Below are positions 1-10,297 of a DNA stretch of 64,000 nt, in pieces. The position numbers and the translations under genes are program-made. The stretch comes from a virus, in IMG/VR virus record IMGVR_UViG_3300021085_000009, positions 62,001 through 126,000 of that record; one strand, written 5' to 3'. The notes beneath the pieces were generated by a model. That model did no database searches, was not told where the DNA came from, and saw only the letters and a program-made list of their open reading frames with translations. Within the stretch, counting starts at the first letter, position 1, and each line of letters opens with the position of its first letter.

Positions 1-3000
1 TTCCGTTATAGTATTTAATACCACCGGTTGTTGTGTGGCCAGACTTATATCTTAGATAACTACTATTCCCTTCATCAAGAAACCGGACATCATCATTAAA
101 ATGTAATTGATTGACATAATTTATATCGTTGTTTGCAATATGATGGCTTCTTCCCCAATGAATGTAACTAGTACTATTAGTATCATAATAGAACAACGTT
201 GAATCAGTACCATTATTTCTTGTGTTCCACGTAAATCGATATCCTGAGTCCCAGTCCCAATGGACTCCGTATCTAATATTGTTAGTGCCACCTTCTCCAA
301 AGTATAAATCAGAATCACCACTATCAGTAGCACCAATATGAACTATATCATTAATGTGTGTAATGTCGCCGCTTCCATTACCAAGTTGAGTATTGCCAGA
401 AACATTTAATGTTGTAGCATTTAATGTCGAAAGAGTTAATGCATTAAATACTGAGGTACTGCCAGGGTTTGAGTAATAATTTGTATTGTCGCTATCATAA
501 AAAATAGGAGCTCTCATTTGAGAACTTGCAATTACCGCGCCGTTATCTCCATGAATAGTTAATCGTTCTGTTGCTGTTCCAGCGTTAGAAGGTTTAAATA
601 CTATATTTCTACTTGTAGTACCACCCTGAATAAAGAAATCAATTTGGGCATCCCATGCAGCCATACTGAATATGTTACTGCCATAGTTTATTTTACCATT
701 CCAGTTCATATCGGTACCACCAATCTGAACTTGATTGCCGTTCCACGATACTTGAGGATTTCCACCTGTGCCTACAGCAAAATCTGCTTTACCAGAGTTA
801 TTACCACCACCGTTAACCATAAACTTATTAACTACTGAAGTTTCAGATGGATCAGTATAATATGCTGTATTATCAGAAGAGTAATATCTTTCTGATCTTA
901 AATTTCTTCCATAAAAATATCCATCATGATTAAATTCTGCGGTTTTTGTGAATGTGCCTCTTCCCGTTGATGATGAGGTTGTTCCATGTTTCTTCTGATA
1001 GACTTGCATTGTACCAGAACCACCAGAAAATTGACGTAACATAAACATACCAGCGTTTACATCACCTGAATAACCTGGAGTCCAAGAATCAGTCTGAGCT
1101 CCGTCATAAGTAGCATTTACCGAAAGTGTTGCAGTATTACTTCCTGTTGCACCATGTAATTTTAAGTATGAACCCAATCTAATTTCAGATGTACTATTAG
1201 ACATCACTAAATTACCAGCAATACTTGTATTACCAGTTAATGATGGATTTGCTAATGGAGCTTTTGTCGCAATACTATTAGTAACTGTTGTACTAAAGTT
1301 TGCGTCATCTCCAAGCGCCGCGGCTAATTCGTTTAGTGTGTCTAATGTAGTTGGTGCAGAATCAGTAATTGCGGCGACAATAGTTGACTGAGTTGCGTAT
1401 CCGTTATTTGAAAGGTATGTTCCTACTCTTGCATCTGTGTAGTAGAGATTAGATCCTTCTGATAAATTTCCAGTATTATGGTTGTTAAGATTAGAAGCCT
1501 GTGTTGCTGTACCAGACAATGAACCTGTAATATCACCGGTAATAGTACCAGTAACTGTAATACCAGAACCTGTAACTGCTAATTTTGTATTACCTCCAAC
1601 ATTAAAAGTTTGTCCTGATACATTAGAAGAAGCTCCATATAATATTGAGCCTCCGGCATAAGTATCAACTGGACCAATATACATTGTGTTACTACCATTG
1701 AGAATCATAGTTCTGGTATATGCACCAGCAGAATCTCTCATTCTAATAGCGGTATTATTACTTGTAAATGATAACTGACCACTCATCTCAGTAGCACCAA
1801 CATTTTTAAAATCAGCACTATTAAATGTAATGTCTCCAGTAGATGAATTTATACTTAATTGACCTGTATCATCTGTTATGCCATTTCTTGCTCTTACTGT
1901 TCCATCAAAATATGCACCTTGACTACTATTTACATAGAAATAATTGTCTGATACTAAAACAACTCCATCATTTCTAACTCTAAATAGGTCTAAACTAGAA
2001 CTATCTTTTACAGTTAGTCCATCTGTTGAAGAGTCACTTGTAGTACCTTTAATTACTAAATTTCTAATATTACTTGCACCGGCTGGATTCACAAAATACG
2101 CTGTATCACTTCTATCTTTATATGAAGCAAATCGAGCATTCATTTCTGATATTACATCATAACTTGCATTATTATACCAACCAAGAAATAGGTGTTGATT
2201 CTGTGTAGAATCTATGTATAATTGGCCAGTACTAGATGCTGTAATTCTTGCAGGAGATGAAGTGTTATGACCAGGAATAGCTTTTCCAAAATCTATATCT
2301 CCGATACCACTTACGGTGCTATTAACTGTTAAGGTTCCATCTACTGTAATTAAACTATCAGATATTTTTAGGGTTGGTGTTGTTTCATTGTATGGAACAT
2401 GAAAATTTAAACTTGGAGAATCTGGATTGTATTTAATATCAGCGTAGGATTGTGTACCGCTAGAATTTTTAGCGTTCATTCTAAGTACTGGTTTGTGACT
2501 ATTTGTATTTGTATGTAGTCTTAAGGTTGCGTCTTCATCATCAACATCAAGGATATTTAAAACAGTTCCTATATGACTATTTGTGTTTATGCCTACTCTG
2601 TTTTCTGTTGCATTGACATGCAGTGTTCCACTTCCTATAGAAGAAGCTCCTGTAGAAGTTATTGCAGCACTAGAGATAGTTCCACCTACTTCTAGACCAG
2701 CTGTTGTAAATTTGTGTATTGTATAATTAGTGTTATCGCTTTTATAAACTCTTAAATTAAGAACTTTATTTGTGCTTCCCGCAGCCGATCCAACGTGCCA
2801 ATATACATTAGTTCCATCGTGTGTGTTTGAATAGGCATGCGCTGGCAGCATAGTGCTACTGCCTCGCATATCTAAATTATTAAGTATTGAACCAGTGGCT
2901 GGATTGACGTAGTATGCAGTATTATTTGAATCGTAATATATTGGAGCTGATACTTGTCTAACTACATTAACATCTCTACCAAAGTTCGCATCATTATCTG

Positions 3001-3826
3001 CAGTAAGAGCCATGGCTCTATTCGCATATGATGTTCCTCGACCATTTGTACCAAATATAAAGTATCCACTTGTTTGGTCTGCCCAGATATAATTTGCACT
3101 AGGTCTCTTAAATATAAGATTACCGGCACTTGAATTACCAACATTTAAATTACCTTGTACTGATACATGCCCAGTAAATGTTGGCGATTCTTCAAACGTA
3201 GATGATATAACACCTGTAGAAGAATTGTAACTTATTGCATTACCTGTTGCACTTATCGCTGCTCTTGCTCTTGCAGTTGTATGATAAAGGTTACTACCTT
3301 CTGTAATATTAGAAGTGTTCTGTGCTGGCATCGTGAATGACATAACACCAGTTGTTGAGTTATATGATAGTGAACCTGTTGCACTTATAGCGCTTCTAGC
3401 TCTTGCAGTTGTATGATAAAGATTTCCGTTTTCGGCTATGTCACCTGTATCAAGTACGACTGAACCAGTTGCGCTATTAACGCTTATAACTGGAGAAGCA
3501 CTAGCACTAAACGATATAACACCTGTGGATGAATTATATGATAAATCTCCAGAAGCACTTATAGCTGCTCTGACTCTTGCTTCAGTATAATATTTGTAAT
3601 TAGTGTGTTCACTAATATCACCAGTATTAAGAGTTACAGAACCACCAAGCGATGTACTATGTCCAGCAATAGAAATACTACTGTTTTCTAATTTACTATT
3701 AGGAAGAGTTGGAATATCACTAGGCGCTAGTTTACCTCCAGAGATATCTAGTGCACTTTTGCTTTCTTTTACTTTACCGTCACTAGCTAGTAGTTCTGCT
3801 AATAGTCTACCTTTGGATTTAGCCAC
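1..3826 (-). CDS. Tail-fibre/virion appendage protein, 3' end beyond window
   Basis: An open frame runs without a stop from a GTG at 3826 to the left edge, so at least 1275 residues are visible and the C-terminus is missing. GTG is chosen because AGGAG lies five bases upstream and overlaps the TAG of the preceding gene; the first ATG nearby is out of frame. The N-terminus reads MAKSKGRLLAELLASDGKVK, and the body is repetitive and rich in Ser, Thr, Gly and Asn. Recurrent units include YYDSNNTAYYV and ARARAAISATG, typical of the long beta-structured tail fibres of marine T4-like phages. It is the last visible gene of the fibre block and has a late promoter at 3878-3886. The role is inferred to be host recognition; the exact fibre is unknown. 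Confidence 0.8.
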   Translation of the reverse strand, partial: MAKSKGRLLAELLASDGKVKESKSALDISGGKLAPSDIPTLPNSKLENSSISIAGHSTSLGGSVTLNTGDISEHTNYKYYTEARVRAAISASGDLSYNSSTGVISFSASASPVISVNSATGSVVLDTGDIAENGNLYHTTARARSAISATGSLSYNSTTGVMSFTMPAQNTSNITEGSNLYHTTARARAAISATGNAISYNSSTGVISSTFEESPTFTGHVSVQGNLNVGNSSAGNLIFKRPSANYIWADQTSGYFIFGTNGRGTSYANRAMALTADNDANFGRDVNVVRQVSAPIYYDSNNTAYYVNPATGSILNNLDMRGSSTMLPAHAYSNTHDGTNVYWHVGSAAGSTNKVLNLRVYKSDNTNYTIHKFTTAGLEVGGTISSAAITSTGASSIGSGTLHVNATENRVGINTNSHIGTVLNILDVDDEDATLRLHTNTNSHKPVLRMNAKNSSGTQSYADIKYNPDSPSLNFHVPYNETTPTLKISDSLITVDGTLTVNSTVSGIGDIDFGKAIPGHNTSSPARITASSTGQLYIDSTQNQHLFLGWYNNASYDVISEMNARFASYKDRSDTAYFVNPAGASNIRNLVIKGTTSDSSTDGLTVKDSSSLDLFRVRNDGVVLVSDNYFYVNSSQGAYFDGTVRARNGITDDTGQLSINSSTGDITFNSADFKNVGATEMSGQLSFTSNNTAIRMRDSAGAYTRTMILNGSNTMYIGPVDTYAGGSILYGASSNVSGQTFNVGGNTKLAVTGSGITVTGTITGDITGSLSGTATQASNLNNHNTGNLSEGSNLYYTDARVGTYLSNNGYATQSTIVAAITDSAPTTLDTLNELAAALGDDANFSTTVTNSIATKAPLANPSLTGNTSIAGNLVMSNSTSEIRLGSYLKLHGATGSNTATLSVNATYDGAQTDSWTPGYSGDVNAGMFMLRQFSGGSGTMQVYQKKHGTTSSSTGRGTFTKTAEFNHDGYFYGRNLRSERYYSSDNTAYYTDPSETSVVNKFMVNGGGNNSGKADFAVGTGGNPQVSWNGNQVQIGGTDMNWNGKINYGSNIFSMAAWDAQIDFFIQGGTTSRNIVFKPSNAGTATERLTIHGDNGAVIASSQMRAPIFYDSDNTNYYSNPGSTSVFNALTLSTLNATTLNVSGNTQLGNGSGDITHINDIVHIGATDSGDSDLYFGEGGTNNIRYGVHWDWDSGYRFTWNTRNNGTDSTLFYYDTNSTSYIHWGRSHHIANNDINYVNQLHFNDDVRFLDEGNSSYLRYKSGHTTTGGIKYYNG

Positions 3827-3834
3827 ATAAACTC

Positions 3835-6800
3835 CTATTTAATTTGCTCTTTGAGATCTTTGATGTCTTGTACCAATCTATTTATAACACTTTGTTGTTC
3901 TTTCATGCCTTCTATAAGTAATCCCACCATGTTACCATAAGCTACATTTTTAGGATTAATATCGCCATTCCCGTCTTCAGGAGTTTCTGATACAAGACAC
4001 TTAGTTTCGGCTATAGCTTCTACTTCCTGTGCTATAACTCCCATGCTGTCATCGCCAGACTCTTTCCATTTAAATGTAACACCTCTCAATTTACTAATAG
4101 TATCAAGTGGATTTTCAATTGTTTTTATTTCAGTCTTTAATCTTTCATCAGAATAAGCAGTTACGTTACCAGCAAATGTAACGTTACCTGACCTATCCAT
4201 CGTCATTAATGAAGTTCCCCAACCACCATTTCTATGGCCGTGATCTTTCTTAATTCTAAAGTTACTGTCTGTGTAACCAAAACCTACTGTATATGTTTCA
4301 GTATTATTAACATGAGAAAATATAATTGAAGGTTTATCAGTACCAGCTGTTCCATTGATTCTATACTCTGCAATACAACCCCATGCAAAGTTTCCTGACG
4401 AATTCTGGAAAAGAGAGCCAATATTATTTCCCCCTCCGTTTGTTTGCGTAACCTTTAATGCTGGAGTTGATGTAACACTTTGAAGATTTGTTGAACTAGC
4501 AGGGTCTACATAAAAGCCACTACTGTTCTGATCGTAAAAACCTGAAGCTGAGCAGGTACCAACAAGGGCCAAATTACCTGTAGTAGCGTTTAGTGACATT
4601 TTCGATGTTGCAGTCGCACCACCACCACCGCCAGTACCAGTTTCCCAGTTCCACCCATAAGTAGCTACGCCTTCCATTCTTGAACGTAATGCCCAAGATG
4701 TTACACCAGCCAATCCAGTAGGAGGTGTTAAGTTTCCATTTGGTCCACAGCTACCTTGTCCCGGCGCTCCCATGTAATCTTGCCAGTTATAATATGATTC
4801 GTTATACCAGCTGATTCCAGTTGTCGCTGTCGATACTCTCATCAACGATAAGCCATGAGCTTTAACAGAAGCAGTGCCATCTCTTTTTACAATACTATTA
4901 TTTACTGCACTTTCTTCTGCGTTATAGCCATCAAGCAAATCAGCATCTAATCCTGAACCTGAACCATCATTATTATCACTCCATAACTTATTCCAACTAA
5001 AGAAAGTTCCAGACTGATGCCATCCTCGTGCATATAATGAAGTGCTGTTGTACCCTCCATATATTTGAAGCCCCGTATCTATACCCTTAGCAACAATTAA
5101 CTGAGCGTAATCAGGTGCACCAGAAGGTTTATTTGAATTGGTTCCGGATCCAGTATTGTAAAAACCACTGGTTAAATATGAATTAAGATTTGTTGCGTTA
5201 GTTCGTGAACCATCCATGTGTTCAACAAACTCAGAGGCGTGTTTTCCATCAAGTAAATCTGCATCTAGACCAGAACCTGAGCCATCATTACCTGCATGCC
5301 AGGCCACATTAGCTCCACCGATATAAGTTGTTCCGCCTCTATAATAGTTTAGGTATAAATTACCATCTGCTGCCGAGTCAATGTGTAAGTTAGAAGAAGA
5401 GCTAATTCTGTGAATGCCATTTGAGTTTGTTCCGGTTGACCACCCACCTACATATAGAGACGCTCCTCCATTTCCTCTAGTAGATATTATGGCTGGAGAG
5501 TCACTTGCTGGGAAAGTGTAAGTAGTTCCTGCAGTTACTGTATCATCAGCGTCGCTTCTTAGGAATGAAGCAGCATGTAATCCATCAACAGTATCAGAGT
5601 TACCACCATTTGCTGGAAGAGAAGTAGGATTAGTATAGTATGAACCTTGTTGACCATCAAGTAAATCTGCATCTAGTGTTGAACCTGAGCCATCGTTTGA
5701 ACTATTCCAGAATTTATGGTTATACGCGCTTGTAGCAATTCCGTATACAGCAGGTGTTCCAGCACTGTTATACGATACTGGCATATTAAGATATACTTCG
5801 TTAGCAACTCCACTGTCAGCTTGTGCTGATGTTCTTTCCGAAACAGTAACATCATAAGCGGCGTTTGAATGATCATACGAATACCATTTGTGTGGTGAAG
5901 CAGATACATAGTTTGAGGCTGATGTACTGTCATTTACTTCAATACTAATATCAGCATTTGACCATATATGATATGTTGCTGTACCACCTCTAAGCCATAC
6001 AACGTGTTTCATCGTATGTGCTGTAAACGCAATACCACCAAAGATTCTACGATAGACTTCACCAAATTCTTGAACTCGTATTCCAGTAGGATAACCACCC
6101 CACCCAGATGATCCCATAATTTTATAGTTAAAAGTAAGTCCACCCATGTGAGTAGAACTACCCCATGAAGATGGAGCAGTTTCACCATAACCTCTAAAAA
6201 TTTGGAAATCAGTTACTCTATCACCACCTCCACCACTTATAACTACAGGGTAGTAAGTAGCGGCATCACCATTAACAGTAAAGTCTATTCTTTCACCAAC
6301 ACCTAGCTGGTTGTGAAAATGCATATTATCAACAGTATCAGAGTTACCACCATTTGCTGGAAGAGAAGTAGGATTAGTATAATAAGAACCATGTTGGCCA
6401 TCTAATAAATCAGCATCTAATCCTGAACCTGATCCATCATTACCAGCGCCCCATAAGTTTCCTTGGCCTGCTGTAACCATCAACCCGTTTGTTCCAATAC
6501 TCATTCTAGGTACAGTAGTACTTGAAGACCAACCCCCAAGAACCATCGTATTAGAAGTATCTAAGCCCCAGTTAATAGCATACGCCCCACTTCTATGGAA
6601 AGCCATATATGCAGCCGTAGTACCAGTAGTATATGCTTGTAAAGAAGCACTTCCACCTCCACCAAGAGGTGACGTAGCAGTTCCCGCAGGTTTGAAGTAT
6701 TTCGTACCTGTAATAGTTACTGCATTTGTAGATGAGACTGTTTCTGCTGTTAGAGTACCTGTGTTAGTTGTATATCCAGAAGGATTACTTGCAGGGTAAT

Positions 6801-9800
6801 AGTAAGAACCTTGCTGTCCATCGAGAAGATCAGCATCTAAGCCACTACCTGAACCATCGTTGCCAGAATCCCAAATTTTTCTCCAGCCTGAATATTCATC
6901 GTTATTCCAGCCAGTTTGGTAGTGTAGTTGACCCGTATGAGGTGCGTATAATTTAAAAGTAGAATTATCTAATTGCCATGACAAAACTCCACCATACGAA
7001 TAAGCTGATGTTGGGTAATTGCTGTGTCCACTTGCAGTATTTTGTACTTCATATACACCCATGTGCCCGTCAGTCTGACTGAAAATAGTATCCCAGTTTC
7101 CAGAAACTAGACCTTTATAATGCATTAGGTAATCTTTGTGCTTACCATCAACAGTATCAGCATCTAGACCTGAACCTGATCCATCGTTTCCAGCATGCCA
7201 GACAAGATTTGATGTACCTTGATAAATTCCTGTGCTAGTCATTTTTGCCCAGTTACCTGTTCCACCATCACCAAAATTAATTGGTCCATTTGATGCTGGA
7301 GATAATTCTATTCTCGCCTGAGAACTTCTTAATGTAAGCCCCCAATAAAAAGCTATCTGAGCTTTGTTGTGTGTGCTATGATATCCCGCTACATTTGTAC
7401 GACCTATACCATACCAAGGAGAGTCATTGTATGCATCAGCAAAATTTGTTGTCCCTCCTGCAATAAGCAATTTAGTATTATGAAGATATCCTAGAGTTAA
7501 ATAATTTGCGGAACTTGATGCACCACTATCTGAGGCATCACTTCTTAGGAATGAAGCAGCATGTAATCCATCAACAGTATCAGAGTTACCTCCATTAGCT
7601 GGAAGTGAGGTAGGATTAGTATAATAAGAACCATGCTGTCCGTCTAATAGATCAGCGTCTAATCCTGAGCCAGCCCCGTCTGATGAAGAGGTCCATATAG
7701 TCTGCCATGCTCCTCTACCTCCTCCTGTTGCTGGTCTTAAATAAAACTTACTCGTCGTAGAGTCGTTAGCCGCTAAATCAAACCCAGCTGTATTTCCTTC
7801 AACATTGTAAGAGGTGTGCAGTACAAAGTTTACTGATGTAGCATTTGGTATAGTTGAACTGGAAGATGCTACTCTATAAAAGCCGCTTTTTAGATGTCCA
7901 CTTGGATTTAAAGCCGCACCACTTATTGAATTTGTTGCTGTGCCGTTATCTCCGTAAACAATTCTCGAAGCCTGTTTGCCATCAACAGTATCTGCGTCTA
8001 ATCCTGAACCTGAACCATCGTTACCTGTATGCCATAGCTTGTACCAAGAAGTCCAACTATTTGTCGCACTCCAAGCCTCCGATCTTACATAAAATGCTGC
8101 AGTATTATTACTACCTCCAGAACCCGCGGCAAGTTGGGACCTTGCGCTTGAATCATAGTAAGCAAAATCTAAACCAGTTGCGTAGTTTCCAGTATCTGGA
8201 CGATTTGATACTCCTCCGACATTAGCAGTATGGAAAGCAGTAACCCCTCTAGGACCTCCAATACTATTTAAGTCTGAAGTTTCTCCATATTGAAGTGTAA
8301 TTCTTCCGGAAGCTATGTCTGCAGTATCACTTCTTAAGAATGAAGATGACTGTATTCCATCAACTGTGTCAGCATCTAATCCTGAGCCTCCGCCGTCATT
8401 AGATGTTGTCCATACTTTACTATTATTTACTCTTAATTCTGTAGCATTTGCAAAGTTCATTATTGAATCTGTAGAATCATCTATAGCATATAAAGTAACT
8501 CCAGCTGAGCCAGCAAAATTAATACCTTCGCCTGGATCATTCATGGAAAGTTGATTTACACCAGTAATATTATAGTTAGACCCTGTAATACCACCGGTTG
8601 CCAAATCACCTACATTAATACCAGCACTAAATGTAATTGTTCCTGTTGCAGTATCAGCGGCGTCGCTTCTTAAATATTTTGTTTGCGTAGGTAATCTAGC
8701 TTCTGGAACTGTTCCACTTGAAAGATTTGAAGCATTTAAAGTATTTAGACCAGAACCATTTCCTTGCCATTGACCTGTAGTGTACACATTCTTGTTAAAT
8801 TCAAATCTGTTATCGCCTTCGTCCCAAAGCATTTGGGCACCTGAACCATCAACAATTAAACCTGATCCTCCAGAGTTTGCTTCTGTTTGCCCTGCACCTA
8901 CTGTAATTGTTTTATCTGTAACATCTAAATCTGTGACATTATAAGAATTAATGTCACCTGTAATACTAAGATTACCTTGTACTGTTAAATCTTGGAAAGT
9001 TGGAGAATCAGAAGTCCTAACATTTTGGTTCATGGCATAGAGCTCATTAGCTCCGTGACCAGTATTTACAGTAGTTGCTGTAATTGCACCACTATTAATA
9101 GTTCCATTTATAGTCCAGTTACCTGAAGTGGATAAAAGCGAAGCATTTGTTCCACTTCCAAATGGTCTAAATTGTAAAGCAGAAGAACTATCACTAGGGT
9201 TGGCTGCAATATCCCACATGACATTACCACCATTTTTTAACCTTGTATATGCCCAACCCCCATTCCCTTGTATTTCAGCTCTTGTAACCATTCCAACTAC
9301 ACCTGAAGATGTAATAGCACCACTAGAGATAGTTCCTATGTTTAATAAATTCCTAGAATTATCAATAACAGTAGATGCTCCAACCTTATAAGAAGAAGAT
9401 GTAACTACGCCAAAAGTAGATGTTCCTGTACTTGTAATAGCACCACTAGAGATAGTTCCTATGTTGGTTAGATTACGAGACGAGTCTATTACATTGGTAT
9501 TATTAACTCTATAACCTGCAGTATTTAAGAAAGATAAATTGCCTGACATTTCAGGTGAACCTGAAGAAGTCCATTCACCTAAGGTAAAATTACCATCGCT
9601 AGTCATCGTTAAACTTCTTGATACTACACTTGCCCAATGGAAGTTTAAGTTTGGAGAATACTGATTATTGGTTGAGTTATTGGTATTTAATCCTCTTTCT
9701 CTTATAGAGATAGGTGACACCTGCCAATCATCATGACCAGTAGTATGGTGCGAATGAAATTGACTTACATTTGCTCCTGAATTTACAATAAGTCTAGCAC

Positions 9801-10236
9801 TAGAGATAGTTCCTACATTTGTGGCTGGGTTATTTTTAAAATCTACTGCACTTCCAGTTAACGCAAACTCTACGCCGCCACTAGCTCCGTGCGTGTAAAA
9901 ATTTAAGACATTACTATTAGCTGCAATTAAAGGTTTATTAGAACCATATCCACCTGCCCATTGGATATCTGCACCATCATTTAGTTGTATTTTACCTGTT
10001 ACTGCAGTATTAGAACCAAGTGTGATTAGTGAACCAGTATCTGTAATGTTTGAATCGTCTAATATTGTGCCATTGAATTTGACTACTTTATTAGTAACAA
10101 TATTTGTGACACCGATAGATGTTGCCGATATTGCACCAGATATTGTGGTTGCTTGAAGTTGTCCGCTCGAATTGACTATAAGAACACCGCCCACTTCGAG
10201 GCCGTTCTTTATTCTGAAATTATGATGTGTTGCCAT
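3835..10236 (-). CDS. Giant tail fibre with S74 chaperone C-terminus (2133 aa)
   Basis: Probably a receptor-binding tail fibre. The centre carries about nine copies of a module around GSGLDADLLDG. Most are preceded by a W-x-K-(L/I)-W segment like pyocin-knob fibre domains, and some extend into TNPTSLPANGGNSDTVDG. About residues 2027-2133 form a peptidase S74 intramolecular chaperone: SDERLK near its start, then GVTFKW and GVIAQEVEAI, ending in a coiled coil. In this family the chaperone trimerises the fibre and cuts itself off at the Ser of this motif. ATG start with GGAG about 11 bases upstream and a late promoter at 10283-10291. Host range is unknown. Confidence 0.85.
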   Translation of the reverse strand: MATHHNFRIKNGLEVGGVLIVNSSGQLQATTISGAISATSIGVTNIVTNKVVKFNGTILDDSNITDTGSLITLGSNTAVTGKIQLNDGADIQWAGGYGSNKPLIAANSNVLNFYTHGASGGVEFALTGSAVDFKNNPATNVGTISSARLIVNSGANVSQFHSHHTTGHDDWQVSPISIRERGLNTNNSTNNQYSPNLNFHWASVVSRSLTMTSDGNFTLGEWTSSGSPEMSGNLSFLNTAGYRVNNTNVIDSSRNLTNIGTISSGAITSTGTSTFGVVTSSSYKVGASTVIDNSRNLLNIGTISSGAITSSGVVGMVTRAEIQGNGGWAYTRLKNGGNVMWDIAANPSDSSSALQFRPFGSGTNASLLSTSGNWTINGTINSGAITATTVNTGHGANELYAMNQNVRTSDSPTFQDLTVQGNLSITGDINSYNVTDLDVTDKTITVGAGQTEANSGGSGLIVDGSGAQMLWDEGDNRFEFNKNVYTTGQWQGNGSGLNTLNASNLSSGTVPEARLPTQTKYLRSDAADTATGTITFSAGINVGDLATGGITGSNYNITGVNQLSMNDPGEGINFAGSAGVTLYAIDDSTDSIMNFANATELRVNNSKVWTTSNDGGGSGLDADTVDGIQSSSFLRSDTADIASGRITLQYGETSDLNSIGGPRGVTAFHTANVGGVSNRPDTGNYATGLDFAYYDSSARSQLAAGSGGSNNTAAFYVRSEAWSATNSWTSWYKLWHTGNDGSGSGLDADTVDGKQASRIVYGDNGTATNSISGAALNPSGHLKSGFYRVASSSSTIPNATSVNFVLHTSYNVEGNTAGFDLAANDSTTSKFYLRPATGGGRGAWQTIWTSSSDGAGSGLDADLLDGQHGSYYTNPTSLPANGGNSDTVDGLHAASFLRSDASDSGASSSANYLTLGYLHNTKLLIAGGTTNFADAYNDSPWYGIGRTNVAGYHSTHNKAQIAFYWGLTLRSSQARIELSPASNGPINFGDGGTGNWAKMTSTGIYQGTSNLVWHAGNDGSGSGLDADTVDGKHKDYLMHYKGLVSGNWDTIFSQTDGHMGVYEVQNTASGHSNYPTSAYSYGGVLSWQLDNSTFKLYAPHTGQLHYQTGWNNDEYSGWRKIWDSGNDGSGSGLDADLLDGQQGSYYYPASNPSGYTTNTGTLTAETVSSTNAVTITGTKYFKPAGTATSPLGGGGSASLQAYTTGTTAAYMAFHRSGAYAINWGLDTSNTMVLGGWSSSTTVPRMSIGTNGLMVTAGQGNLWGAGNDGSGSGLDADLLDGQHGSYYTNPTSLPANGGNSDTVDNMHFHNQLGVGERIDFTVNGDAATYYPVVISGGGGDRVTDFQIFRGYGETAPSSWGSSTHMGGLTFNYKIMGSSGWGGYPTGIRVQEFGEVYRRIFGGIAFTAHTMKHVVWLRGGTATYHIWSNADISIEVNDSTSASNYVSASPHKWYSYDHSNAAYDVTVSERTSAQADSGVANEVYLNMPVSYNSAGTPAVYGIATSAYNHKFWNSSNDGSGSTLDADLLDGQQGSYYTNPTSLPANGGNSDTVDGLHAASFLRSDADDTVTAGTTYTFPASDSPAIISTRGNGGASLYVGGWSTGTNSNGIHRISSSSNLHIDSAADGNLYLNYYRGGTTYIGGANVAWHAGNDGSGSGLDADLLDGKHASEFVEHMDGSRTNATNLNSYLTSGFYNTGSGTNSNKPSGAPDYAQLIVAKGIDTGLQIYGGYNSTSLYARGWHQSGTFFSWNKLWSDNNDGSGSGLDADLLDGYNAEESAVNNSIVKRDGTASVKAHGLSLMRVSTATTGISWYNESYYNWQDYMGAPGQGSCGPNGNLTPPTGLAGVTSWALRSRMEGVATYGWNWETGTGGGGGATATSKMSLNATTGNLALVGTCSASGFYDQNSSGFYVDPASSTNLQSVTSTPALKVTQTNGGGNNIGSLFQNSSGNFAWGCIAEYRINGTAGTDKPSIIFSHVNNTETYTVGFGYTDSNFRIKKDHGHRNGGWGTSLMTMDRSGNVTFAGNVTAYSDERLKTEIKTIENPLDTISKLRGVTFKWKESGDDSMGVIAQEVEAIAETKCLVSETPEDGNGDINPKNVAYGNMVGLLIEGMKEQQSVINRLVQDIKDLKEQIK
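3878..3886 (-). promoter_or_regulatory. Late promoter TATAAATAG
   Basis: An exact T4-type late promoter element on the minus strand, inside the 3' end of the preceding fibre gene and 52 bases upstream of the GTG at 3826. Confidence 0.7.
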
Positions 10237-10282
10237 AAGGTTTCACTCTCCACCGTTTAGCGTTAATAAATTTATTATACTT

Positions 10283-10291
10283 CTATTTATA
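10283..10291 (-). promoter_or_regulatory. Late promoter TATAAATAG
   Basis: Exact late-promoter element in the gap between two fibre genes, 46 bases upstream of the ATG at 10236. Confidence 0.75.
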
Positions 10292-10297
10292 CATTTA

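Noticed and set aside
5590-7640. Spaced near-identical DNA repeats that resemble an array
   Set aside because: They are in-frame coding repeats of the fibre (GSGLDADLLDG modules), unevenly spaced and without leader or cas genes, so not CRISPR.
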